Assembly (NCBI RefSeq): GCF_013186535.1
Contig: NZ_JABMCZ010000002.1
Location: 1,240,001-1,304,000 of the forward strand
Direction of reading: 5' to 3'
DNA length: 64,000 bases
DNA from: Nocardia terpenica
GTDB lineage: Bacteria > Actinomycetota > Actinomycetes > Mycobacteriales > Mycobacteriaceae
Part shown: one piece after another, positions 58,101 through 64,000 of the stretch
Position numbering within the stretch: the first letter of the stretch is position 1
Layout: each line of letters begins with the position of its first letter
Notes under the pieces: generated by a model
Databases searched by the model: none
What the model saw: the letters and a program-made list of their open reading frames with translations, nothing else
What the model was told of the DNA's origin: nothing
Program-made: the position numbers and the translations under genes

Positions 58101-60334
58101 TCGACCTGGTCGACGGTCCGGGCGAAGATCGAGTTCTCCAGGTACAGCTGCTTGCCCATCTTGCGGTGCTGCGCACCGAATCCGGCCATGACCCACATCG
58201 GACCCCGGGCGGCGGGGGCGTCGGCGGTGAACACGCCTTGCCCCGGCTTCCCGGCCGCGATGGCGCGCAGCCCGGCGATCGCCTCCTCGCGGGTGGTGGC
58301 CACCACCACGCCGCGCGACCGGCCGTGATTGCGCTTGGCCAGCGACCGCGCCACATCCGCCAACGGAACCTGCTGCCCCGCTTCGGATTCCAGCCAGTCG
58401 GCCAGATCGGCGGCGGCCCGGCGGCGCCGGGAGGGCAGGTAGGCCGAGACGGGCAGGATCACGGGCAGGGGCGCGGTGCGAGCGTCGGTCCATTCCGGAA
58501 CGGACGGCTCCACCTCCGCGGTTCCGGCGAGCTCCGCCTCCGTGGTTCCGGCGAGCTCCACCTCTGTGGTTCCGGCGTGCTCTTGGCCGGAATCCCCCTC
58601 CGCCGCTTCCGTATCCGCCACGGCCGCATCGGAGACGACGGGGGTCGGCACGTACTCCTGGATGACCACGTGGGCGTTGGTGCCGCCGAAGCCGAAGCCG
58701 GAGACGCCGATGGTGGCGGTGCCGCTGTAGCGGGGGAATTCGGTGGGGGCGTCGACGACCTTCAGGTGGGCCTGGTCGAAGGGGATGTACGGGCTCGGGC
58801 CCGCGTAGTTGATGTTCGGCGGAATGACGTTGTGCTGCAACGACATGACCACCTTGGCGAGGCTGGCCGCGCCCGCGCCCGACTCCAGGTGACCGAAGTT
58901 GGTCTTGACCGACCCCAGCAGCGCGGGCCTGTCGGCATCGCGGCCGCGACCGACCACGCGACCGAGCGCATCGGCCTCGATGGGGTCGCCGATCGGGGTG
59001 CCGGTGCCGTGCGCCTCGATGTAGTCGACCGAGGACGGGAGAATGCCCGCATCGCGGTAGGCGCGGCGCAGCACATCGGCCTGGGCGTCGGGGTTCGGGG
59101 CGAGCAGGCCGTTGGAGCGACCGTCATTGTTGACCGCGGAGCCCTTGATGACCGCGTAGATCGTGTCGCCGTCACGCTCGGCATCGGCCAGGCGCTTGAG
59201 CACCACCATGCCGCCGCCCTCGGAGCGGACCATGCCGTCCGCATCGGACGAGAACGCCTTGATGTGACCGTCTTTCGCGACCGCGCCGCCACCGTCGAAT
59301 CCGAGCGTCGCGAACGGAGCCAGCAGCATGTTGACGCCACCGGCGAGCGCGAGATCGGCGTCGCCGCTCCGCAGCGCCTGCACCGCACCGTGCACCGCGA
59401 CCAGGGTCGACGAGCACGCGGTATCGACGGAGATGGAGGGGCCGCGGAAGTCGAAGAAATAGGACACGCGGTTGGGAATGATCGACGAGACGCTGCCCAT
59501 GATGCCGTAGGCGGCAGCCGTCGCCGGGGTGTTCTCGTCGGGTGGGGTGCCCGCGGCCATGGCGGTGAGGAACATGAAGTCGTTGCTCGTCGAGCCGATG
59601 AAGACGCCGACCGGCTGACCCTTCAGACCACTGGCGGGAATTCGGGCGTGCTCCAACGCCTCCCAGGTCAGCTCCATCGCGAGCCGCTGCTGCGGATCGA
59701 CACGCTCCACCTCGAGCGGAGACATGGCGAAGAACTCGGCGTCGAAGCCCTTGATCACGTCCTGATCGAGGTAGCCGCCCTTGGTGTTCGCCTTCTCGAC
59801 CACCTCGGCGACCTGCGGCTCGGCGGTGAACTCCGACCAGCGTCCCTCGGGCCGCTCGCGAATCCCGTCTCCGCGATTGATCAGGAATTCCCAGGTGGAT
59901 TCGGGCGTATCCCCCGCCCCCGGCAACCGCGTGGACAGACCCACGATCGCCACATCGTGCGCCTCGCCCGGCTGCCGTCCCGAGGTGTAGTACTCGTCAT
60001 CCGTGGAGTCCTCCGGAATGTCCGGTTCTCCGTTGATGATTCGCTCGGCCAGCGACGCGATCGTCGGGTGCTGATACACGATCGTCGCGTTCAGCAGGAC
60101 GCCGGTGACTTCCTCGATGTCACCGCCCAGGGCGATGGCATCCCGGGAGGCCAGCCCGAATTCCTCCATCGGGCGGTCCACCGTGATGTTCTCGATCGGC
60201 TGACCGGTCGCCTCGGCGACCCAGCGCCGCAGCCACTCACGCAGCTCGGCCACCGTCATATCGGTGCCTGGTGTTTCGGACCCCGCGGCGGCTTCGGTGG
60301 GGTCGGTGGTCTGGGTACCGTCGTTGTCAGCCAT
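55100..60334 (-). CDS. pks13: mycolic acid condensing polyketide synthase Pks13
   Basis: A 1,744-residue type I synthase matching Rv3800c: N-terminal ACP (Ser63 in GLASRD), ketosynthase (Cys307 in VDTACSST), acyltransferase (Ser801 in VGHSMGEV), second ACP (Ser1275 in LGLDSLMAM) and thioesterase (Ser1548 in YGWSLGAV). It joins the FadD32-activated meromycolyl chain with the carboxylated acyl chain in Claisen condensation. Two linkers, ~581-610 (between KS and AT) and ~1170-1230 (before ACP2), are made of hairpin repeats and 24-bp units. GAGGA lies just before ATG 60334. Confidence 0.95.
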   Translation of the reverse strand: MADNDGTQTTDPTEAAAGSETPGTDMTVAELREWLRRWVAEATGQPIENITVDRPMEEFGLASRDAIALGGDIEEVTGVLLNATIVYQHPTIASLAERIINGEPDIPEDSTDDEYYTSGRQPGEAHDVAIVGLSTRLPGAGDTPESTWEFLINRGDGIRERPEGRWSEFTAEPQVAEVVEKANTKGGYLDQDVIKGFDAEFFAMSPLEVERVDPQQRLAMELTWEALEHARIPASGLKGQPVGVFIGSTSNDFMFLTAMAAGTPPDENTPATAAAYGIMGSVSSIIPNRVSYFFDFRGPSISVDTACSSTLVAVHGAVQALRSGDADLALAGGVNMLLAPFATLGFDGGGAVAKDGHIKAFSSDADGMVRSEGGGMVVLKRLADAERDGDTIYAVIKGSAVNNDGRSNGLLAPNPDAQADVLRRAYRDAGILPSSVDYIEAHGTGTPIGDPIEADALGRVVGRGRDADRPALLGSVKTNFGHLESGAGAASLAKVVMSLQHNVIPPNINYAGPSPYIPFDQAHLKVVDAPTEFPRYSGTATIGVSGFGFGGTNAHVVIQEYVPTPVVSDAAVADTEAAEGDSGQEHAGTTEVELAGTTEAELAGTAEVEPSVPEWTDARTAPLPVILPVSAYLPSRRRRAAADLADWLESEAGQQVPLADVARSLAKRNHGRSRGVVVATTREEAIAGLRAIAAGKPGQGVFTADAPAARGPMWVMAGFGAQHRKMGKQLYLENSIFARTVDQVDELVQFEGGYSVRGMFLDDAQDWDVGTLQVGIFTIQLGLAAVLRAHGAEPEGVVGHSMGEVAGAYISGGLNLEDAVRVICARSRLMGEGEQMLSDAEVRNMALVEYSAEDIEAVLADYPDLEVAVYAAPTNTVIGGPPEQVQAVVARAEAEGKFARVLQTRGAGHTSQTDPLLGELAAELAGIEPSSLRADLYSTVHKAAVYRAGHAPVHDVDYWVTNMRHAVYFTNAVRQAVDSGVTTYLELSPNSVALMQVLGTTFAAGVHDAALIPTLKRKEDESAGLISALAQLYVQGHRVDLPSLLPAGDYADIPRTAFLRKEYWPKVNITAGTGSGNGVVPGAHVALPDGRHAWEVLAGAVTDPAALVHAAAAQVLSDVSLGATVAHSPLPASGTLTTTLTPHLGGASVQVHAKEDNAFRLLFEAVVTGDSGQKHAGIEGNGASGVATPGTSTSDSDVPGTPTSNVPGTPTSNVPGAPASNVPGTLLAGTSGDRWDPNSSQTVEDRLAVIVAESMGYAVEDLPMEIPLMELGLDSLMAMRIKNRVEYEFDIPSLQVQAVRDASLHEVGKVLRYAIEHRDEVRELADRQAAEGGALTVDDNFVAAARAAMESGQDPAAVVKEKVAEQAAAQDDSTPVEEAAAADEDNVPPRDAAERLTFGTWAVVTGKSAGGIFNTLPILDDPTVQKLAERLSERVGAEIDVEELRDCETIEQMADIVRRYEDSGSSIDGLIRTLRAPVEGSDAVPVLVFYPAGGNTLVYEPLLKRLPADTPMYGFERTEGSIEERARQYLPEIRKVQPEGPYVLYGWSLGAVLALQVGQLLREEGADVRWIGLIDLAIPAEPEDNSPEERIRRIERYQAFAKKTFNIAGELDREQLEELAAASDEEQLQIVMELIKFSGTKIPGGVLEHQRTSWVEHQELAKMQPSRYDGNVVLYLADRYHDGAIELEPRYGARRPNGGWDEYIPNLEIIHIPGDHLQIIDEPRIATIGADLTQKLAAIAKGEK
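56646..56827. repeat. hairpin repeat array inside pks13 (24-bp units)
   Basis: A forward hairpin (56646-56671), three 24-bp units (56672-56695, 56696-56719, 56720-56743; the last two identical), a unique stretch and an inverted hairpin (56801-56827). On the coding strand the units read as repeated NVPGTPTS-type octapeptides in the linker before ACP2. Confidence 0.85.
58505..58594. repeat. hairpin repeat with 24-bp units inside pks13
   Basis: An inverted hairpin (58569-58594) and two full 24-bp units (58529-58552, 58553-58576) with a further partial one. The coding strand reads AGTTEVEL, AGTTEAEL, AGTAEVE after GDSGQEH, in the KS-AT linker. Confidence 0.8.
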
Positions 60335-60401
60335 CAATTCCTCAAGCTACCTGGGTGTGGGGTTTACGCGACGGGGACTGACAGCCAGTGTCCCCGCTGA
60401 G

Positions 60402-62321
60402 TCACTCGTCGGGTGCATCGGGGAATGCCTGCTGCTGGTGTCCACCGCGCAGCGTGCCTTCCAGGTATTCGGCCTTGCAGGCGCGGCGGGCGATCTTGCC
60501 GCTGGAGGTGCGCGGAATCGAGCCCGCCGGGACCAACAGTACGTCGCGGGCGGTGACGCCGTGGCGGGCGGAGATCGCGCCGCGCACCGCGTCGGCGATC
60601 GGGCCCGGGTCGGCCTTGTGCGCGCCGGGTCCGCGTTCGGCCACGATCACCAGCTGCTCGGAGGAGTCGTCCGGGTCGTAGGTCAGGGCCGAGTGGCTGT
60701 CGGCGGCGAAGACCTCCGGGGGCAGCTGGTTGGCCGGGACCGAGAACGCGGCGATGAAGCCGGGCCGCAGCAGCTTGCTGGCCTCCTGCGCGGAGTACTC
60801 GAGGTCCTGGGGGTAGTGGTTGCGGCCGTCGACGATGACCAGGTCCTTGACGCGGCCGGTGATGTAGAGCTCGCCGTCGACGTACACGCCGTAGTCGCCG
60901 GTGCGCAGCCAGATGGCGTCGGGGTCGGTGCCCTCGGCGTGGCTGCCCTCGGGCAGGCGGTTGGGCAGCAGGTTCTTGAACGTGGTGCGGGTCTCGGCGT
61001 CGCGTCCCCAGTAGCCGATGCCGATGTTGTTGCCGTGCAGCCAGATCTCGCCGACCCGGCCCTCCGGCAGCTCGTGCGCGCCCTCGGGGGCGTCGATGGT
61101 GTCGGGGTCGACGATGGCCGCCCACTGCGACAGCGCGATGTAGCCGCAGCTGACCTGCGGGATGGAATTCGGGGTGCCCTGGGCGACCTTGACGATGCGC
61201 CCCGCGTTCAGTTCGGTGCGATCGACGTAGATGACCTTGGCCTCGTCCTCGTGCCGGGTCGCCGACACGAACAGGGTGGCCTCGGCCATGCCGTAGCACG
61301 GCTTGATGGCGGTCTTGGGCAGCCCGTAGGGGGCGAACGCCTCGTTGAACTTCTTCATCGAGGAGGTGGTCACCGGTTCGCTGCCGTTGATCAGGCCGAT
61401 CACGTTCGACAGATCCAGCGACTCACCGTTTTTCGGCAGACCGCGCGCGGCCGCGTGCTCGAACGCGAAATTCGGTGCGGCGGCGAAGGTTCCGGCGCCG
61501 TCGGAGACCGCGGCCAGTTCCTTGATCCACCGGTACGGACGCCGCACGAACGCGCTGGGCGACATGATGGTGATGTACTTGCCGCCGATCGCGGGCAGGA
61601 TCACGCACAGCAGGCCCATATCGTGGAACAGCGGCAGCCAGGTGACGCCGCGCGAGCTCCAGTCCAGGTTGATCGCGTTCACCATCTGCAGCAGGTTGGT
61701 GCCGACCGCGCGGTGGGTGATCTCCACGCCCGCGGGGGTGCGGGTCGAGCCGGAGGTGTACTGCAGGTACGCGATGTCGTCGACGGTGATGTCGGGGCGC
61801 ACCCACGCCTCGCCGAGCGTGTCGGGCACCGCGTCCACGGCGATGATGCGCGGGCGCTGCGGGGCCGGAAGCGCGCGGAACAGCTGGCGCACCCCGGCGG
61901 CGGAGGAGCTCGCCGTCAGGATGGCCGAGGGCGCACTGTCGGCCAGCACCGCGTGCAGGCGGTCGGTGTGGCCGGGCTCGTCCGGGTCGAACAGCGGCAC
62001 CGAGATGCACCCGGCGTAGATGGCGGCGAAGAAGGAGATGACGTAGTCCAGACCCTGCGGCGCCAGAATGGCCACCCGGTCGCCCGGCTTGGTCACCTGC
62101 TGCAGGCGAGCGGCCACCGCGCGCAGCCGAACACCGAACTCCTTCCAGGTCAGGTCCTGGTACTCGCCATCGCGCTCTCGCGAGTAGTCGATGTAGCGGT
62201 ACGCAAGATCGTTGGCATCGTTGCGCGTGTGCTTCTCGACATAATCGACGAGGGTGCGGCCCTCGGGAATTCTGATGTTCCCGGTGTCGTCCAGGTAGTC
62301 GTCGAAAGTCTCGTCCGTCAT
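60402..62321 (-). CDS. fadD32: long-chain fatty acid-AMP ligase FadD32
   Basis: A 639-residue adenylating enzyme matching Rv3801c. It has the AMP-binding motifs LQYTSGSTRTPAGVEITHRA, CYGMAEATLFVS and YITGRVKDLVIVDGRNHYPQ, and the FAAL-type domain order. It activates the meromycolate chain as acyl-AMP and loads it on the Pks13 N-terminal ACP. ATG 62321 is preceded by GGAGGAGAAGGA, which decides the start over longer frames. It lies 67 bp upstream of pks13. Confidence 0.95.
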   Translation of the reverse strand: MTDETFDDYLDDTGNIRIPEGRTLVDYVEKHTRNDANDLAYRYIDYSRERDGEYQDLTWKEFGVRLRAVAARLQQVTKPGDRVAILAPQGLDYVISFFAAIYAGCISVPLFDPDEPGHTDRLHAVLADSAPSAILTASSSAAGVRQLFRALPAPQRPRIIAVDAVPDTLGEAWVRPDITVDDIAYLQYTSGSTRTPAGVEITHRAVGTNLLQMVNAINLDWSSRGVTWLPLFHDMGLLCVILPAIGGKYITIMSPSAFVRRPYRWIKELAAVSDGAGTFAAAPNFAFEHAAARGLPKNGESLDLSNVIGLINGSEPVTTSSMKKFNEAFAPYGLPKTAIKPCYGMAEATLFVSATRHEDEAKVIYVDRTELNAGRIVKVAQGTPNSIPQVSCGYIALSQWAAIVDPDTIDAPEGAHELPEGRVGEIWLHGNNIGIGYWGRDAETRTTFKNLLPNRLPEGSHAEGTDPDAIWLRTGDYGVYVDGELYITGRVKDLVIVDGRNHYPQDLEYSAQEASKLLRPGFIAAFSVPANQLPPEVFAADSHSALTYDPDDSSEQLVIVAERGPGAHKADPGPIADAVRGAISARHGVTARDVLLVPAGSIPRTSSGKIARRACKAEYLEGTLRGGHQQQAFPDAPDE

Positions 62322-62547
62322 TCCTTCTCCTCCGAGGCACACGCAGCACGGCGACATGGCCGCTGTTACCTGTGAGGCCCCGACTTCTCTTTCGCCCGCC
62401 GACGCTCTGTGGTGCGAGAGCATGCCTGCAGCTTGGTGGCGGTCTGCGCGGTGACCACCTATCGGCTAGATGTACTCAAACCAGAGACATGTTACAGAGC
62501 AGGCCCGGGCACGGTGTCCGGAGCGGCAACCGTGACATTCCTCCGGG

Positions 62548-63564
62548 TTACTCCTCCCGCAACAGCGGTATCACCGGTGCGAAGGCGTCCATCTGGGTCG
62601 GAAACACTCCGACATAGGACATCGATGTCAGTTGCCGCACGTTACGGATCTGGGCGGCGATCTCGTCGAATGTGCCGATCGCCACATACGGCGACGTCAG
62701 GATGTCCTCTACCGAAAGCCGCACATCCACTTCGAGATCCGGGTGTAACCCCTTCTCGATCGCGGACAACGCCATCTCGGCGGTGCGCTCCCGGTCGTCG
62801 GTGATCATCACGGCGGTGATGGTCCAGTTCAGCTCGATATCGGCAAATCGATCCCCGGCCGCCTCCTTGATCAGATTCACTTTCTCGATGGTCTTGTCGA
62901 GGGTGATGCCGGAGAGCAGACCCTTACCGTGCCGGGTGGTGACCGGAACCACAGAGATGATGTCGGCGTGTTTCGCGGCCAGCCGCAACATCTTCGGTCC
63001 GCCACCCCCGGTGGCCAGCGGCGGGCGCGGGCCCTGCCGCGGCCGCGGGGTGCCCTTGATACCGCGCACCCGGTAGTGCCTGCCCTCGAAGTGGCATTCC
63101 TGACCGCGCAGCAGCACGTCCAGGATGGTCAGCGCCTCGTCCAGTTTCTCCAGCCGCACACCCGGCGTCTCGTAAGCGATGCCCGCGGCGTCGAACTCGT
63201 CGGAGAGCCAGCCCGCGCCGACGCCGAGCTCCAGCCGCCCCCGCGACAGCACATCGATGGTGGCGGCGTCCTTGGCCAGCACCACCGGGTGCCGAAAACC
63301 GTTGGCCAGCACCGATGTTCCGATTCGGATGCGGTCGGTGGCCACCGCCAGCGCGCCGAGCGCGGCGATCGGGCCGACCTGCGGTCCGAGGTGATCGGGT
63401 ATGGCGAAGGAGTCGTAGCCGTACTCCTCGGCCTGCTGCGCCAGCCTGATGAACCGGCGGGCGCCACCCTCCTGCGGATTTCCCTCGCCCGCCGCCGCGA
63501 ACCGGAACGGCCGCGGGGCGGTACCCAGCGCGGTCGTGCCGGTCTCGGCGACGGCTTCTGTCAT
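62548..63564 (-). CDS. F420-dependent luciferase-like oxidoreductase (LLM family)
   Basis: A 338-residue TIM-barrel protein with RFIRLAQQAEEYGYDSFAIP, DHLGPQVGPIAALGALAVAT, VLSRGRLELGVGAGWLSDEF and TGGGGPKMLRLAAKHADI. It belongs to the LLM class of F420-dependent oxidoreductases, probably the TIGR03621 subgroup. Substrate unknown. AGGAG lies ~7 nt before ATG 63564. It is inserted between fadD32 and the Rv3802c-like gene, where mycobacteria have no such gene. Confidence 0.8.
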   Translation of the reverse strand: MTEAVAETGTTALGTAPRPFRFAAAGEGNPQEGGARRFIRLAQQAEEYGYDSFAIPDHLGPQVGPIAALGALAVATDRIRIGTSVLANGFRHPVVLAKDAATIDVLSRGRLELGVGAGWLSDEFDAAGIAYETPGVRLEKLDEALTILDVLLRGQECHFEGRHYRVRGIKGTPRPRQGPRPPLATGGGGPKMLRLAAKHADIISVVPVTTRHGKGLLSGITLDKTIEKVNLIKEAAGDRFADIELNWTITAVMITDDRERTAEMALSAIEKGLHPDLEVDVRLSVEDILTSPYVAIGTFDEIAAQIRNVRQLTSMSYVGVFPTQMDAFAPVIPLLREE

Positions 63565-63719
63565 GGACCCTTGCTCCTGGCTGTGAGGAAACTGCTGCGA
63601 CGCCGGAGGTCCGGGGTCCGGGCCGTCCGACGTCGCGATCAGAGGTGCACTTTACAGCCTGTGGAAGAAACCGAGTGGTCCTTGGGACAGACCATGGTTC
63701 CCGAGGCCGACAGGGGGAT

Positions 63720-64000
63720 TTACGAGTGCGCCGGATGCGGCGCCTTGTCGATCAGCTGCTCGGCCCAGGCCGCGGTCCAGTTGGTGGCGGTGGTGCCGTC
63801 GGCGTTCACCCGGAACGAGGCGTAGAGGCTGTGCACCGGATTGCCGACCGCGTGCACCAGCGTCATCAGGCTGGGGACGATGTTGAACGGATTCAGCGCC
63901 TGTTTGGGTGCGTCGCAGATGAGGTCGCCGGGCGCGCAGATGGTGAAGGTGCGATCGGCGAGCGCCCCGAAGCCCGGCCGCGGGCCGGTCATGGTGATCC
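63720..64000 (-). CDS. cutinase-like protein (Rv3802c-like), C-terminal part
   Basis: The last ~93 codons of a gene that starts beyond the right edge; the frame is open to position 64000. FTICAPGDLICDAP carries the conserved Cys pair and catalytic Asp region of the cutinase family; SLYASFRVNADGTTATNWTA follows. In M. tuberculosis the equivalent protein, Rv3802c, is an envelope lipase/thioesterase next to fadD32, needed for mycolate metabolism. The catalytic Ser would be upstream, outside the window. Position supports the assignment; the intervening F420 gene is the difference. Confidence 0.75.
   Translation of the reverse strand, partial: ITMTGPRPGFGALADRTFTICAPGDLICDAPKQALNPFNIVPSLMTLVHAVGNPVHSLYASFRVNADGTTATNWTAAWAEQLIDKAPHPAHS

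Noticed and set aside
12265..58594. Insertion sequence with its own transposase
   Set aside because: No transposase or RAYT-like reading frame accompanies any hairpin copy in the window; the repeats are non-autonomous or not transposons at all.

Overview
The window looks like the chromosome of a mycolic-acid actinomycete close to Nocardia. It is GC-rich and carries the arabinogalactan and mycolate machinery in an order recognisably related to Mycobacterium tuberculosis Rv3777-Rv3804 (galactan exporter, GlfT1, GlfT2, DprE1/DprE2, AftA, Emb arabinosyltransferases, AccD4-Pks13-FadD32). It has only two Emb genes, and accessory genes separate the conserved blocks. The assignment to Nocardia is an inference from protein content and synteny; no rRNA is present.

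Bases 1 to about 8,950 are accessory. A tightly overlapping minus-strand operon runs off the left edge (excisionase-like HTH protein, three small unknowns, the start of a DUF3799/RecE-like nuclease). It is followed by a decayed second copy of the HTH gene, an Rv3651-like protein, a FabG-like reductase, small genes driven by two near-identical promoters, and a two-gene unit with an HhH-GPD glycosylase-like protein. A tRNA-3'-end-like fragment near 8,909-8,934 may mark the edge of an integrated element.

Bases 8,970-30,700 hold a secreted protein, a MarR regulator, a flavin 2-hydroxy-acid oxidase, the Rv3777/Rv3778c pair, the proteasome activator Bpa, the wzm-wzt-glfT1 operon (lipid-linked galactan priming and export), a small ORF with a start-occluding inverted repeat, rsgA, an SDR, glfT2, a GtrA-like protein, a DPM-like glycosyltransferase with a DUF2142 membrane protein, rmlB, two tandem secreted glycine-zipper proteins, an esterase and rmlA-rmlC. 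The rml genes supply dTDP-rhamnose for the galactan linker unit.

Bases 30,700-38,950 carry a MarR/MFS pair, an XRE-DUF5753 regulator, a DUF4282 membrane protein, a molybdopterin oxidoreductase and a PNPOx-like protein. From 38,937 the conserved block resumes: gtrA (Rv3789-like), dprE1-dprE2 (decaprenyl-phosphoryl-arabinose synthesis), aftA, a GT-C membrane protein and two emb genes; then accD4, pks13 and fadD32 (mycolate condensation), an F420-type oxidoreductase and the end of a cutinase-like Rv3802c homologue at the right edge.

The most striking unexplained signal is a family of 25-27 bp hairpin repeats: arms of GATYCCGGC and GCCGGRATC around a loop CAAAAGCAY. It occurs at least a dozen times in both orientations. 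A forward hairpin is often followed by tandem copies of its right half and closed by an inverted hairpin. It occupies four convergent gene junctions and several other gaps, and it also lies inside coding sequences (pks13 twice, emb, the DUF2142 gene). There the tandem units are 24 or 27 bp and stay in frame, while intergenic arrays use 21-25 bp units. Ten genes have a TANNNT -10 hexamer only 6-8 nt before the start codon, which predicts leaderless mRNAs.
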